Positions 17,506 through 27,174 of a DNA stretch of 64,000 nt are shown one piece after another. This stretch comes from Pseudoxanthomonas sp. PXM03 (GTDB lineage Bacteria; Pseudomonadota; Gammaproteobacteria; Xanthomonadales; Xanthomonadaceae), in NCBI RefSeq assembly GCF_014852005.1, contig NZ_JACVAU010000004.1, positions 62,001-126,000 of the forward strand. Direction: 5' to 3'. The notes under the pieces were generated by a model that was not told the DNA's origin, did no database searches, and worked only from the letters and a program-made list of their open reading frames with translations. The translations under genes and the position numbers were made by a program. Position 1 is the stretch's first letter, and each line of letters begins with the position of its first letter.

Positions 17506-18372
17506 ATGAAGCAAGGAATCATGTGGCGTGCCGCGATCTTGGTTGCCGCCCTGATGCTGGCACAGCCAGCCTTGGCCCAGGGGGCGGCGGCCGTGCGCAA
17601 GCAGGTGGAGGCCAGCCTGCGGGTGACCGGATCGATCACCATCGCCACCGATGGCAGCGTCGAGCGCGTGGAGCTGGATGCGCCGGACGCGTTGCCCAAG
17701 GGCATCGCGGCGTTCGTCGGCGGCAATGTCGCGGCGTGGCGCTTCGAACCCGTGCTGGTGGATGGCAAGCCACGCCGCGCGTTGACGAAAATGAGTGCGC
17801 TGGTGGTGGGCAAGTCGATAGGTGATGACCAGATGCAGGTGTCCATCCGCGGCGCGGATTTCGGCGACTATGCAGCGATTCCCGAGGCCGAGCGCGTTGT
17901 TGCGCTCAAACTCAAGCCGCCGAGCTACCCGGCCGGTCCGGCCCGGAGTGGTGCACAGGGCACCGCCTATCTGCTGGTCAAGGTCGAGCGTGACGGCAGC
18001 GTCGGCGAAGTGGCGACCGAGCAGGTCAATCTGCGCATCGTCACCAACGAGGCGCAGATGAACCAGTATCGCGAACGTTTCGCCACCGCCGCGATGGCGG
18101 CGGCCCGGACATGGACGTTCACCCCGCCGACCGCAGGCGAGGAGGCAACGCAACCGTACTGGGTGGTGCGTGTGCCCGTGGACTTCACCTTCAGCGGCCA
18201 GCAGCGCCAGGGCAAGTGGGAGGTTTACGTACCCGGCCCGCGATCACGTCCGATCTGGGCGCCGGATGAAGATCAACCGGGGTTCGCCCCTGGCGCGCTC
18301 GCCGAGGGTGGCGTCCACCTTGCCGGCAACAAGAGCGGCCCCCGGCTGCTGACCCCACTGGATGGCGCCTAG
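17506..18372 (+). CDS. exported protein with two TonB-C-like domains (paralog 2)
   Basis: 288 residues, clearly paralogous to the gene at 13327: the same signal peptide layout (MKQGIMWRAAILVA to about residue 25), SLRVTGSITIATDGSVERVE and WRFEPV in the first half. LKPPSYPAGPARSGAQGTAY and ARTWTF follow in the second half, and both end with VPGPRSRPIWAPDE versus IPGPRAKAAWVDEE. Periplasmic by signal peptide; no TonB anchor. The ATG at 17506 is chosen because it matches MKQ of the paralog and follows GGGAGAGG; an ATG three bases earlier is equally possible. It converges on rho and shares its terminator. Function unknown. Confidence 0.85.
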   Translation: MKQGIMWRAAILVAALMLAQPALAQGAAAVRKQVEASLRVTGSITIATDGSVERVELDAPDALPKGIAAFVGGNVAAWRFEPVLVDGKPRRALTKMSALVVGKSIGDDQMQVSIRGADFGDYAAIPEAERVVALKLKPPSYPAGPARSGAQGTAYLLVKVERDGSVGEVATEQVNLRIVTNEAQMNQYRERFATAAMAAARTWTFTPPTAGEEATQPYWVVRVPVDFTFSGQQRQGKWEVYVPGPRSRPIWAPDEDQPGFAPGALAEGGVHLAGNKSGPRLLTPLDGA

Positions 18373-18419
18373 CATAGCGTGAAGGCCATTCGCGCCCGAT
18401 ACGCGCGTGGAAGCCAACG

Positions 18420-18446
18420 AAAAAGCCCCGCATCGCGGGGCTTTTT
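18420..18446. terminator. bidirectional intrinsic terminator
   Basis: AAAAAGCCCCG and CGGGGCTTTTT pair perfectly around CATCG. T-runs exist on both strands, so it can end the exported-protein transcript on the plus strand and the rho transcript on the minus strand. Confidence 0.88.
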
Positions 18447-18467
18447 CTTGTCTGCTGTCGGAGCGGT

Positions 18468-20156
18468 TCAGCGCTTCATCGAGCTGAAGAACTCGTCGTT
18501 GGACTTCGTGTTCTTCATCTTGTCCAGCAGGAACTCCATCGCCGCGATCTCGTCCATGGGGTGCAGCAGCTTGCGCAGGATCCAGATCTTCTGCAGCAGT
18601 TCCGGTTCGATCAGCAGGTCTTCGCGGCGCGTGCCGGAGCGGTTGATGTCGATGGCCGGGTAGACGCGCTTCTCGGTGATGCGGCGGTTCAGATGCACTT
18701 CGCTGTTGCCGGTGCCCTTGAACTCTTCGTAGATCACCTCGTCCATCTTGCTGCCGGTCTCGACCAGCGCCGTGGCGATGATGGTCAGCGAGCCGCCTTC
18801 CTCGACGTTACGCGCGGCGCCGAAGAATCGCTTCGGGCGGTGCAGGGCGTTGGCGTCCACGCCGCCGGTCAGCACCTTGCCGGAGCTGGGCACGACGTTG
18901 TTGTAGGCGCGGGCCAGGCGGGTGATCGAGTCCAGCATGATCACCACGTCCTTCTTGTGCTCGACCAGGCGCTTGGCGCGTTCGATCACCATTTCGGCAA
19001 CCTGCACGTGGCGGGCGGCCGGTTCGTCGAAGGTCGAAGACACCACTTCGCCGCGCACGGTGCGCTGCATTTCGGTGACTTCTTCCGGACGCTCGTCCAC
19101 CAGCAGCACGATCAGGTGCACGTCCGGGTGGTTGGTCGTGATGGCGGTGGCGATCTGCTGCATCATGATCGTCTTGCCCGCCTTGGGCGGCGACACGATC
19201 AGCGCGCGCTGGCCTTTGCCCTGCGGTGCCATCAGGTCGAGGATGCGGCCGGCGATGTCTTCCGACGAGCCGTTGCCGCGCTCCAGGGTGAAGCGGCGGC
19301 GCGGGAACAGCGGCGTCAGGTTCTCGAACAGGACCTTGTTCTTCGATGCTTCCAGCGGCTCGCCATTGATCGTGTCGATGGTCGACAGCGCGAAGTAGCG
19401 CTCGCCATCCTTCGGCCAGCGGATGCGGCCGGCCAGGTGGTCGCCGGTGCGCAGGTTGAAGCGGCGGATCTGGCTGGGACTGATGTACACGTCGTCCGGG
19501 CCGGCCAGGTAGCTGGCCTCGGCCGCGCGCAGGAAGCCGAAGCCGTCCGGCAGGATTTCCAGCACGCCGTCGGCGGCCACGCCTTCGCCATGGCGGGTCA
19601 GCACCTTCAGCAGCGCGAAGATCACGTCCTGCTTGCGGGCGCGGGCGACGCCTTCCTGGATGTTCAGCTGCTCGGCGATGTCCAGCAGCTTGGGCGCGGG
19701 CATGCGCTTGAGGTCGCCCAGCGAGTACTGCGGGAAGCCCTCCGGCACGTTCGGCATGGCGCGGGGGACGAAGGTGTTGTCCTGACCGTTGCCGTTGCCG
19801 TCCTGCGGCAGGCCGTCGTTGCCCTGGCGATCACGGTTGCGCTCGCGGCGGTTGCGGAAGCGGTCGCGGCGGTTGTTGTTGTTGAAGCGGCCGTCGCGCT
19901 GGTCGCCGCCTTCCTGCTGCTGGCCGCCGGCCTGGGTCTGCGGCGCATGCGCGCCGCCGCCGCCGTCATGTGACTCGACGGACGGCGCGGGGGTAGGCGG
20001 GCGCTCGTTGGTCACCGGCGGCAGCGGGAGCTGCGGCGCCGGGTCGATGCGCTCTGCCGGTGCGGCGGCGGTATCGGCGGGCGTGGTCTTCGGGACACGG
20101 GCTTTGCGCACGCGCTTTTCGGCGGGAGCGCCGGTTTCGTTGCTGCTGTCGGACAA
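18468..20156 (-). CDS. rho: transcription termination factor Rho
   Basis: 562 residues, a hexameric RNA helicase that ends transcription at C-rich RNA sites. The C-terminal ~420 residues match the usual Rho core: the RNA-binding domain ([10 protein letters not shown]), a P-loop PPKAGKT near residue 327, [16 protein letters not shown], and [11 protein letters not shown]. The first ~140 residues are an extra region rich in Ala/Pro and then Asn/Arg/Asp/Gln, as seen in several high-GC bacteria, and may add RNA contacts. The start is TTG with AGGA upstream. It follows trxA by 213 bases in the same direction. Confidence 0.97.
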   Translation of the reverse strand: MSDSSNETGAPAEKRVRKARVPKTTPADTAAAPAERIDPAPQLPLPPVTNERPPTPAPSVESHDGGGGAHAPQTQAGGQQQEGGDQRDGRFNNNNRRDRFRNRRERNRDRQGNDGLPQDGNGNGQDNTFVPRAMPNVPEGFPQYSLGDLKRMPAPKLLDIAEQLNIQEGVARARKQDVIFALLKVLTRHGEGVAADGVLEILPDGFGFLRAAEASYLAGPDDVYISPSQIRRFNLRTGDHLAGRIRWPKDGERYFALSTIDTINGEPLEASKNKVLFENLTPLFPRRRFTLERGNGSSEDIAGRILDLMAPQGKGQRALIVSPPKAGKTIMMQQIATAITTNHPDVHLIVLLVDERPEEVTEMQRTVRGEVVSSTFDEPAARHVQVAEMVIERAKRLVEHKKDVVIMLDSITRLARAYNNVVPSSGKVLTGGVDANALHRPKRFFGAARNVEEGGSLTIIATALVETGSKMDEVIYEEFKGTGNSEVHLNRRITEKRVYPAIDINRSGTRREDLLIEPELLQKIWILRKLLHPMDEIAAMEFLLDKMKNTKSNDEFFSSMKR

Positions 20157-20339
20157 GGTGCGATTCCTCGCTAGGTGGCGAGCGCCGGCGTTGCGGCGGC
20201 GGGGTGAAGTGAAGAGTGGGTATTCAGATCAGATGGGTGCGGCGCATCCCCTGCGCCGGATTTCGGGTTCGACACTACCACCGGCCCGGGAGGGCGGCAA
20301 GCCGCGTGGGGGCGATGGGTTCAAGCGGATTCAGCCTGG

Positions 20340-20359
20340 GCCCCCGCCTGGACGGGGGC
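20340..20359 (-). other. GC hairpin between trxA and rho
   Basis: GCCCCCG and CGGGGGC form a perfect 7-base stem around six bases just after the trxA stop. No T-run follows on the minus strand, so it may be a processing or attenuation site in a trxA-rho message and not a terminator. The rest of the 213-base gap shows no gene. Confidence 0.35.
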
Positions 20360-20369
20360 TCACGGGGCA

Positions 20370-20711
20370 TCAGGCGGCCTGGGTGCCCAGGGCCTTGTCG
20401 ATCATCTGGGTCAGCTGCCCCTTGCCGACGGCGCCGATCTGGGTGGCCTGGATCTGGCCATCCTTGAACAGCAGCAGCATCGGGATGGAGCGCACGTGGT
20501 ACTTGATGGCGGTGGCGCGGTTCTCGTCCACGTTCACCTTGGCGACCTTCAGCTTGCCGCCGTAGGTCTCGGCCAGCTCGTCGAGCACGGGCGAGATCAT
20601 CTTGCACGGGCCACACCATTCGGCCCAGAAGTCCACCAGTACGGGTTCGCCGGACTGCAGCACGGCAGCATCGAAATCGGCATCGCCGACGTGGGTCACT
20701 TTGTCGCTCAC
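20370..20711 (-). CDS. trxA: thioredoxin 1
   Basis: 113 residues. Small cytoplasmic disulfide reductase. The active site WCGPC is at residues 32-36, preceded by VLVDFWAEW. The cis-proline loop reads VRSIPMLLLFKDG where many thioredoxins have GIPTLLLF; the proline is kept. Length is close to the usual 108. The start is GTG at 20711 with AGGAG six bases upstream. trxA before rho is a common proteobacterial order, so co-transcription is likely. It is divergent from rhlB, 225 bases away. Confidence 0.97.
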   Translation of the reverse strand: MSDKVTHVGDADFDAAVLQSGEPVLVDFWAEWCGPCKMISPVLDELAETYGGKLKVAKVNVDENRATAIKYHVRSIPMLLLFKDGQIQATQIGAVGKGQLTQMIDKALGTQAA

Positions 20712-20936
20712 GGGGATCTCCTGCGGAGTCCGCGGCCGGGCGCGGACGGGTTCGGGCCGGGACGGCCACCACTATTGGGGTAAACTGGGGCGTTCCGCGA
20801 CCTTTTCAAGGTTACCCAGGTGGTCGCGCAACCCGGCACAGGGGGCGCAGTGTGCGACGCCGGTACGGCCGATGCAAGCACACCCACCGCATTCATAAGA
20901 GACGCGCGCGGAACACAGCGACGCAAAGAAGAAGGC

Positions 20937-22634
20937 ATGAGCGACAAACCGTTAACCGATATCACTTTCTCCTCGTTCGACCTGCATCCGGCGCTTCTGG
21001 CTGGGCTGGAAGCCGCAGGTTTCTCCCGCTGCACGCCCATCCAGGCGATGACGCTCCCGGTTGCCCTCGCGGGCCGCGATGTGGCCGGCCAGGCGCAGAC
21101 CGGCACCGGCAAGACGCTGGCGTTCCTGGTGGCGGTGATGAACCGCCTGCTGATCCGCCCGGCGCTGGCCGATCGCAAGCCCGAGGATCCGCGCGCGCTG
21201 ATCCTCGCGCCGACCCGCGAGCTGGCCATCCAGATCCACAAGGATGCGGTGAAGTTCGGCGCCGACCTTGGGCTGCGCTTCGCGCTGGTCTACGGTGGCG
21301 TGGACTACGACAAGCAGCGCGAGATCCTGCAGCAGGGCGTGGACGTCATCATCGCCACCCCCGGTCGCCTGATCGACTACGTCAAGCAGCACAAGGTGGT
21401 CAGCCTGCACGCCTGCGAGATGTGCGTGCTGGACGAAGCCGACCGCATGTTCGACCTCGGCTTCATCAAGGACATCCGCTTCCTGCTGCGGCGCATGCCC
21501 GAACGCACCACACGGCAGACACTGCTGTTCTCGGCCACGCTGTCGCACCGCGTGCTGGAGCTGGCCTACGAGCACATGAACGAGCCCGAGAAGCTCGTTG
21601 TCGAGACCGAGTTCATCACCGCGGCCAGGGTGCGCCAGAAGCTCTACTACCCGGCCGATGAAGAAAAGATCCCGCTGCTGATCGGCCTGCTGTCGCGCAG
21701 CGAAGGCGCGCGCACCATGGTGTTCGTCAACACCAAGGCGTTCGTCGAGCGCGTGGCGCGCGCGCTGGAACGGGCCGGCTACCGCGTCGGCGTGCTGTCC
21801 GGCGACGTGCCGCAGAAGAAGCGCGAATCGTTGCTGAGGCGATTCCAGGCCGGCCAGCTCGAATTGCTGGTGGCCACCGACGTGGCCGCGCGCGGCCTGC
21901 ACATCGATGGCGTGTCGCACGTGTTCAACTACGACCTGCCGTTCGATGCCGAGGACTATGTGCATCGCATCGGCCGTACCGCGCGCCTGGGCGCCGAGGG
22001 CGATGCGATCAGCTTCGCCTGCGAGCGCTATGCGATGTCGTTGCCCGACATCGAGGCCTACATCGAACAGAAGATCCCGTCCGAGCCGGTCACCGCCGAG
22101 CTGCTGACCGCGCTGCCGCGTCCGGAGCGTCCGAAGCCGGCAGCGGGCGAGGGCGATGACGAAGAAGAAAGCGTCAGCCAGATCTTCCGCGAGGCCCGCG
22201 AACAGAAGGCGGCCGACGAAGAGCGTCGTGGCGGTGGCCGCAAGCCCGGTGGATCCGGTGGCGCGGGTCGTCGCGAAGGTGCTCGCCGCGACGGTCCGCG
22301 TTCGGCCGATGGCAAGCCGCGTCCGCCGCGCGCACCGCGTCCGCCACGCCCCGAAGGCGAGGTTGTCGTCGCTGTGGCGGCCGCAGCGGCACCGGCGGCG
22401 CATCCTGTCGAAGTGGCGCGTCCCGAGGCTGCCGCGTTGCCGGAAGGCGAGCGCAAGCCGCGCAAGCGCCGCCGTCGTCGCCACGGCCGTCCGCTCGAAG
22501 GGGCCGAGGGCGCCGTGGCGAACGTCGCGCCGTCCGCACCGAAGCCCGCGTCCGCACCGAAGCCGGCCGACGAGAACGCGGGTTTCCTGACGCGGCTCGG
22601 ACGCAAGATCCGCTCGCTGGTGTCCGGCGGCTGA
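20937..22634 (+). CDS. rhlB: DEAD-box ATP-dependent RNA helicase RhlB
   Basis: 565 residues. It unwinds RNA and in many proteobacteria works with RNase E in the degradosome. Helicase motifs are in order: Q-motif [18 protein letters not shown] near residue 54, [22 protein letters not shown] at about 166, SAT, then HRIGRTAR in the second lobe. The final ~150 residues are an Arg/Pro/Ala-rich disordered tail typical of Xanthomonadaceae RhlB and likely to bind RNA. ATG at 20937 follows GAAGAAGG; a longer frame from 20820 lacks family support. An intrinsic terminator follows. Confidence 0.95.
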   Translation: MSDKPLTDITFSSFDLHPALLAGLEAAGFSRCTPIQAMTLPVALAGRDVAGQAQTGTGKTLAFLVAVMNRLLIRPALADRKPEDPRALILAPTRELAIQIHKDAVKFGADLGLRFALVYGGVDYDKQREILQQGVDVIIATPGRLIDYVKQHKVVSLHACEMCVLDEADRMFDLGFIKDIRFLLRRMPERTTRQTLLFSATLSHRVLELAYEHMNEPEKLVVETEFITAARVRQKLYYPADEEKIPLLIGLLSRSEGARTMVFVNTKAFVERVARALERAGYRVGVLSGDVPQKKRESLLRRFQAGQLELLVATDVAARGLHIDGVSHVFNYDLPFDAEDYVHRIGRTARLGAEGDAISFACERYAMSLPDIEAYIEQKIPSEPVTAELLTALPRPERPKPAAGEGDDEEESVSQIFREAREQKAADEERRGGGRKPGGSGGAGRREGARRDGPRSADGKPRPPRAPRPPRPEGEVVVAVAAAAAPAAHPVEVARPEAAALPEGERKPRKRRRRRHGRPLEGAEGAVANVAPSAPKPASAPKPADENAGFLTRLGRKIRSLVSGG

Positions 22635-22655
22635 GTCGCGTCGCTGCGCGTGAGG

Positions 22656-22688
22656 AGAAGAAGCCGGGCATGTCCCGGCTTCTTCTTT
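22656..22688 (+). terminator. intrinsic terminator of rhlB
   Basis: AGAAGAAGCCGGG pairs with CCCGGCTTCTTCT around CATGT, followed by TT. Strong stem immediately after rhlB. Confidence 0.85.
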
Positions 22689-22724
22689 TGTGCGGCGGCA
22701 TCGCCAGTGTCTTGATCGGTCCGG

Positions 22725-22730
22725 CATAAT
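22725..22730 (+). promoter_or_regulatory. putative -10 box of ftsE
   Basis: CATAAT lies eight bases before the ftsE ATG, and the region between lacks a Shine-Dalgarno. A very short or absent leader is implied. Confidence 0.35.
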
Positions 22731-22738
22731 CGACGGAC

Positions 22739-23425
22739 ATGAGCGTCCTTCGATTCGAAAACGTCAGCAAGCAATACCCCGGTGGCCATGCGGCACTGGA
22801 GGACGTCAGCTTCGAGGTGGCCGAGGGCGAGATGCTGTTCGTCACCGGCCATTCCGGCGCCGGCAAGAGCACCCTGCTGAAGCTGATCCACCTGAGCGAG
22901 CGGCCCAGCCGCGGTGCGGTGGTGTTCGGTGGCAGGAACCTGCTGAAGGTCCGTGGCGGGCGTATTCCGCTGCATCGCCGTGACGTGGGCGTGGTCTATC
23001 AGGACCACCGGTTGCTGACCGACCGCACGGTGATGGAGAACGTCTCGCTGCCGCTGATCCTGCGCGGCGACCGCCGGGGCGACATCGGCAAGCGCGTGCG
23101 CGAAGTGCTGGCGCGGCTGGGCCTGGGCCATCGCGAGAAGGCGCTCCCCACCCAGCTGTCCGCCGGCGAGCAGCAGCGCGTGGGCATCGCGCGCGCCATC
23201 GTCGCCGAGCCGCGCCTGCTGGTGGCCGACGAACCGACCGGCAACCTGGACCCCACGCTGGCGGCCGAAATCATGTCGCTGTTCGCATCCATGCCGGAAC
23301 GTGGCACCAGCGTGCTGGTGGTCAGCCATGACTTGTCGCTGCTCAAGCGGATGAAGAAGCGCGTGCTGATCCTCGACCACGGCAAGCTGGTCGACGACAT
23401 CTCGCCTGCGGACCTGGCCGAATGA
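22739..23425 (+). CDS. ftsE: cell division ABC transporter ATPase FtsE
   Basis: 228 residues. Cytoplasmic ATPase of the FtsEX complex, which controls peptidoglycan hydrolases at the division site. Walker A is GHSGAGKST (37-45), the ABC signature is [14 protein letters not shown] and Walker B is [12 protein letters not shown]. Length is the usual 220-230. Its stop overlaps the ftsX start in ATGA, so translation is coupled. It follows the rhlB terminator and probably has its own promoter. Confidence 0.97.
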   Translation: MSVLRFENVSKQYPGGHAALEDVSFEVAEGEMLFVTGHSGAGKSTLLKLIHLSERPSRGAVVFGGRNLLKVRGGRIPLHRRDVGVVYQDHRLLTDRTVMENVSLPLILRGDRRGDIGKRVREVLARLGLGHREKALPTQLSAGEQQRVGIARAIVAEPRLLVADEPTGNLDPTLAAEIMSLFASMPERGTSVLVVSHDLSLLKRMKKRVLILDHGKLVDDISPADLAE

Positions 23426-24366
23426 GCGATCTCGAGAACACCCGCGTGCGGCGGCGCTCCGGCGCCGGCATCTGGCTGGACCAGCATCTCTACAGCTTCG
23501 TTTCGAGCCTCGGCCGTGCGGTGCGGCGCCCATGGGCCACGCTGCTGACCATCGGTGTGATGGCGGTGGCATTCGTGCTGCCGCTGGGCCTGTGGCTGGC
23601 CCTGCAGAACGTGGGCCACTTCGCGGGCGATGTGCAACAGTCGCGCGAGATCGATCTCTTCCTCGCGCCGGAGACACAGGTTGCACGTGCGCAGGCGTTG
23701 GCCGAGGAATTGCGCGCGCGCGCCGATGTCGCCAGCGTGGCGGTACGTACGCCCGAAGAGGGCCTGGCCGAATTCCGCGAGCGCAGCGGGTTGAGCGCGT
23801 CGCTGGACCTGCTCGATGGCAATCCGCTGCCCAGCCTGTTGGTAGTCGTGCCCGAAGGCGACGAGGCGCGGCTTGTCGCTGCGCTCGAAGCCTTGCCGGA
23901 AACCGATCTGCTGCAGCACGACGCGGCATGGCGCGAGCGCCTGGCCGGGTGGATGGGCTTCGGCAAGCGACTGGTCTGGGTGCTCGCTGCGCTGTTCGGA
24001 CTGGGTGCTTTGCTGGTGGTGGGCAACACGGTGCGCCTGGACATCCAGTCGCGGCGCGAGGAAATCGGCGTACTGCAGTTGCTGGGCGCCAGTGATGGCT
24101 TCATTCGACGTCCGTTCGTCTACCTGGGCGCCTGGTACGGCCTGGCCGCAGGCGCGTTGGCGCTGGGCCTGCTGACGTTGGCGGCATTGGCGCTGCAGGC
24201 GCCGCTGGCTGCGCTGGTGCGCAGCTACGGCAGCCCGTTCTCGCTGGTCGGGCTGGACCCGCTTGGCGCGACGGCCGTCGTGGCGGCGGCTACGGTCATC
24301 GGCTGGGTGGGGGCATGGCTGGTGACAGGCCACTTCTTGCGTCAGACTCGACCGACTGAAACCTGA
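23422..24366 (+). CDS. ftsX: cell division permease-like protein FtsX
   Basis: 314 residues. Membrane partner of FtsE. Four membrane helices are visible: one near residue 45-65 and three at about 190-210, 230-265 and 280-305. The large periplasmic loop after the first helix begins [20 protein letters not shown] and normally binds an amidase activator. The FtsX signature [20 protein letters not shown] is intact. Starts inside the ftsE stop. Confidence 0.96.
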   Translation: MSDLENTRVRRRSGAGIWLDQHLYSFVSSLGRAVRRPWATLLTIGVMAVAFVLPLGLWLALQNVGHFAGDVQQSREIDLFLAPETQVARAQALAEELRARADVASVAVRTPEEGLAEFRERSGLSASLDLLDGNPLPSLLVVVPEGDEARLVAALEALPETDLLQHDAAWRERLAGWMGFGKRLVWVLAALFGLGALLVVGNTVRLDIQSRREEIGVLQLLGASDGFIRRPFVYLGAWYGLAAGALALGLLTLAALALQAPLAALVRSYGSPFSLVGLDPLGATAVVAAATVIGWVGAWLVTGHFLRQTRPTET

Positions 24367-24380
24367 GATTCCTCCCCTTC

Positions 24381-25220
24381 ATGGCCCAAGAGCTCCGGCA
24401 CCTGATCAGCGACGCGCCCCGCGTGATGGTGGTGGACGGGTCCAAGCTGGTCCGCAAGCTGATTGCCGACGTGCTGCAGCGCGAGTTGCCGGGGGTGCAG
24501 GTGATCGGCTGCTCGAGCGTCGCCGAAGCGCGCAATGCACTGGCGGGTGGCGAAGTGCACCTGGTGACGACGGCGCTCGCACTGCCTGATGGCGACGGAC
24601 TGGAGATCGCGCGCAGCGTGCGCGAGGCGGCGGGACAGGCGTACGTGCCGGTGATCGTGGTCTCCGGCGATGCCCAGCAACATCTCGAAGAGCGTCGCTT
24701 CACCGAGTTCGTCACCGATTACTTCGACAAGTCGCTCGGCCACGAAGCACTTGCGACCTTCATCCGGGGTTACGTGCAGCCCGAACCGATCGTGGGCGCC
24801 ACGATCCTGTACATCGAAGACAGCCGCGTCGTCGCCGAGACCACGCGGCGCATGCTGGAGCGCCAGTCGCTCAACGTGGTGCACGTGCTGAAGGCCGAGG
24901 ACGCGTTCGCCCTGCTCACGGCGGAATCATTGGGCCTGTCCACGCACAAGTTCGATCTGGTGCTCACCGACGTCATCCTGAAGGGCGAGTTGAGCGGTCG
25001 CGACATCGTGCAGCGCATCCGCGTGGACTTCGCCTACGGCAAGCGGCGGTTGCCGATCCTGGTGATGACCGGCGACAGCAACCGCGACAACCAGGCCGAG
25101 TTGTTGCAGGCCGGCGCCAACGACCTGGTGCTGAAGCCCATCGCCGAACGCCTGCTGGTGACCAAGGTGCTGTTCCAGCTGCGCCTCGCGCGCATGGACG
25201 AATCCCGCAGCCTGGTCTGA
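24381..25220 (+). CDS. tandem receiver-domain response regulator, first receiver degenerate
   Basis: 279 residues made of two receiver domains and no output domain. The second (about 137-260) is canonical: IEDS, phosphoacceptor D197 in FDLVLTDV and lysine in LVLKPI. In the first (about 14-125) the phosphoacceptor position is alanine (A65 in VTTALALP) and the usual acidic pair reads DG, although FDKS keeps the lysine. So only the second half should be phosphorylated. The gene starts 14 bases after ftsX with no clear Shine-Dalgarno, suggesting co-transcription with ftsEX. No histidine kinase is nearby. Confidence 0.9.
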   Translation: MAQELRHLISDAPRVMVVDGSKLVRKLIADVLQRELPGVQVIGCSSVAEARNALAGGEVHLVTTALALPDGDGLEIARSVREAAGQAYVPVIVVSGDAQQHLEERRFTEFVTDYFDKSLGHEALATFIRGYVQPEPIVGATILYIEDSRVVAETTRRMLERQSLNVVHVLKAEDAFALLTAESLGLSTHKFDLVLTDVILKGELSGRDIVQRIRVDFAYGKRRLPILVMTGDSNRDNQAELLQAGANDLVLKPIAERLLVTKVLFQLRLARMDESRSLV

Positions 25221-25237
25221 GGCGCGCGCGACACCGC

Positions 25238-25945
25238 ATGACCGACGACGACCGCATCAAGCTGGAGCCTTCGTGGAAGGCGCACATCGGCGACTGGCTG
25301 CAGCGGCCGGACATGCGCGATCTGTCGGCCTTCCTGCGCCAGCGCAAGGCTGCGGGTGCGCGCATCTATCCGCCGGGGCCGCAGATCTTCGCCGCGTTCG
25401 ACGCCACGCCGTTCGATGCGGTGAAGGTAGTGATACTCGGCCAGGATCCGTACCACGGGCCCGGCCAGGCGCATGGCTTGTGTTTCTCGGTGCTGCCGGG
25501 GGTGCCGGTGCCGCCGTCGCTGGTGAACATCTACAAGGAAATCAATGCCGACCTCGGCATTCCGCCGCCGGATCACGGCTGCCTGCTGCCGTGGGCGCGC
25601 CAGGGCGTGCTGCTGCTCAATGCCGTGCTGACGGTCGAGGAAGGTCGTGCGGGTGCGCACCAGGGCAAGGGCTGGGAAGGGTTTACCGACCATGCCATCG
25701 AGACACTGGCACGCGAGCGCGAAGGTCTGGTGTTCCTGCTGTGGGGCAGCTACGCACAGGCCAAGGGCAAGATCATCGACACGCGTCGCCATCGCGTGCT
25801 GCGCGCGCCACACCCCTCGCCGTTGTCGGCGCATCGCGGGTTCCTGGGCTGCGGGCATTTTTCCGCGACCAACCAGTACCTGGCGCAGCGCGGACACGCG
25901 CCGATCGACTGGCGGTTGCCGCCGCGCGACCAGTTGGTGCCCTGA
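25238..25945 (+). CDS. ung: uracil-DNA glycosylase
   Basis: 235 residues. Cuts uracil from DNA to start base excision repair. The water-activating loop [18 protein letters not shown] with its catalytic aspartate is near residue 67. The closing [18 protein letters not shown] carries the catalytic histidine. Length is close to the usual 225-230. It follows the receiver protein by 17 bases in the same direction, so is probably in the ftsEX operon. Confidence 0.97.
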   Translation: MTDDDRIKLEPSWKAHIGDWLQRPDMRDLSAFLRQRKAAGARIYPPGPQIFAAFDATPFDAVKVVILGQDPYHGPGQAHGLCFSVLPGVPVPPSLVNIYKEINADLGIPPPDHGCLLPWARQGVLLLNAVLTVEEGRAGAHQGKGWEGFTDHAIETLAREREGLVFLLWGSYAQAKGKIIDTRRHRVLRAPHPSPLSAHRGFLGCGHFSATNQYLAQRGHAPIDWRLPPRDQLVP

Positions 25946-25964
25946 AGCAAGCTGTGCGCTGGGA

Positions 25965-26028
25965 TGTGGGAGCGACGTCAGTCGCGATGAAGCGTTACCG
26001 GCAAATCATCGCGACTGACGTCGCTCCA
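25965..26028. repeat. interspersed palindromic repeat pair, family A
   Basis: GGAGCGACGTCAGTCGCGAT (left, 25968 on) and its inverted copy ATCGCGACTGACGTCGCTCC (right, to 26025) flank a short spacer. Nearly the same sequence makes the pair at 3703-3857. It sits between convergent ung and the DUF2059 gene, and as RNA would form a long hairpin able to protect either 3' end. Confidence 0.75.
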
Positions 26029-26054
26029 ACACCGCACAAGCCTGTTTCCAGGCG

Positions 26055-26612
26055 TCAGCGCGTACGGCGGCGCTTCTGCGGTGGTGAGACCGGAGGCGGC
26101 GGCGTGACCGGGATGTTCTTGATCTCGCCCTGCAACTCTTCCAGCATCGGCACCATCTTCTGCTGCACGGCGGTCATGATGTTCTGCATCAGCGCGGGGC
26201 TCTTCTCGAGCATGCGCTGGCCGGCGGTGCTTTCGTAGAACTTGGTGATCGCGCGCACGTCTTCGCGCGTGTAGGTCTTCTTGTAGACGTCCAGATATAC
26301 AGGGCGCATCTCTTCCCACGACAGCGCCTTGCGCACGATCTCCCGGGTCTTTGCCTGGATCCGGGCGACTTCGGCCTTCTGTTCCTCGGTCATCTCCTTG
26401 CCGGCGAAGTGCTTGTCGAACTCCTGCTGCTGCACCGCTTCCATCTGCGGAATCATCCCGGCCAGCAGACTCTCGGCACGGGACGCCTTCAGCAGGCGGT
26501 CGATGTCGGTATCGGAAGGCTCGGCGGCGAAGGCTGGACCGGCCAGGGCCAGTGCGAGGACCAGCAGCGCGCGAAGGAACGGGTGCGCCGCGTTCAGCGA
26601 GGGTCGAATCAT
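26055..26612 (-). CDS. DUF2059 family exported protein
   Basis: 185 residues. A signal peptide (MIRPSLN to AFAAEP, about residue 29) is followed by the all-helical DUF2059 domain, with LLKASRAESLLAGM and the conserved YKKTYTREDVRAITKFYESTAGQRMLEKSP block. The tail is proline-rich and then basic (RRRTR). The family is periplasmic in Gram-negatives with no known activity. The open frame extends to 27581, but that part is antisense to arfB and the acyltransferase gene; the signal peptide fixes the start. Confidence 0.9.
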   Translation of the reverse strand: MIRPSLNAAHPFLRALLVLALALAGPAFAAEPSDTDIDRLLKASRAESLLAGMIPQMEAVQQQEFDKHFAGKEMTEEQKAEVARIQAKTREIVRKALSWEEMRPVYLDVYKKTYTREDVRAITKFYESTAGQRMLEKSPALMQNIMTAVQQKMVPMLEELQGEIKNIPVTPPPPVSPPQKRRRTR

Positions 26613-26723
26613 GCGGTAGGGACGGCGTGGAGCGGGGCCACAGGGTGCCTGTCCGGGAGTAAATCTGGTGTTAATCGTCGGCAAATCCACCCCCTCGCGC
26701 TGCGAACGGACACGCATCCTGAC

Positions 26724-26729
26724 TACAAT
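26724..26729 (+). promoter_or_regulatory. putative -10 box of arfB
   Basis: TACAAT sits six bases before the arfB ATG with no Shine-Dalgarno, the same layout as before polA and hemF. Confidence 0.35.
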
Positions 26730-26735
26730 CCCCAC

Positions 26736-27170
26736 ATGGGGAGCAATGCACTCGAGATCACGCCCACACTGACGATTCCGGACGACGAACTGGTCGAGCG
26801 CTTCGTGCGTGCCAGTGGCGCCGGCGGCCAGAACGTCAACAAGGTATCCACCGCCGTGGAACTGCGTTTCGACGTGGCCGGCTCGCCGTCGCTGCCCGAC
26901 GTGGTGCGTGAGCGCCTGCTGGCCAAGCGCGACCGTCGCCTGACCGACGAGGGCGTGCTGGTGATCGATGCGCAGCGTTTCCGCACGCAGGACCGCAACC
27001 GCCAGGACGCACGCGAACGGCTGGCCGCCATCATTGCCGCCGCGCTGGTGGCGCCGAAGAAACGCGTGGCCACCCGACCCTCGCGCGCCGCCAAGGCGCG
27101 TCGGCTGGATGCAAAGCGCGAGCGCAGCCAGATCAAGCGCGGCCGCTCGCAGAAGAACCAATGGGAGTAA
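26736..27170 (+). CDS. arfB: alternative ribosome-rescue factor (peptidyl-tRNA hydrolase) ArfB
   Basis: 144 residues. Frees stalled ribosomes by hydrolysing peptidyl-tRNA. The catalytic GGQ is in SGAGGQNVNKVSTAVELRFD (about 28-47). The basic tail from about residue 115 (KKRVATRPSRAAKARRLDAK and on) fits the empty mRNA channel. Length is the usual 140. The ATG at 26736 is used because the family starts MxxxALxITPTLTIP; a longer frame from 26409 has no support. The acyltransferase gene follows, its ribosome-binding site inside the arfB end. Confidence 0.93.
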   Translation: MGSNALEITPTLTIPDDELVERFVRASGAGGQNVNKVSTAVELRFDVAGSPSLPDVVRERLLAKRDRRLTDEGVLVIDAQRFRTQDRNRQDARERLAAIIAAALVAPKKRVATRPSRAAKARRLDAKRERSQIKRGRSQKNQWE

Positions 27171-27174
27171 TTGT

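Noticed and set aside
20340..20359. Intrinsic terminator between trxA and rho
   Set aside because: Strong hairpin but no T-run on the minus strand, so not called a terminator.
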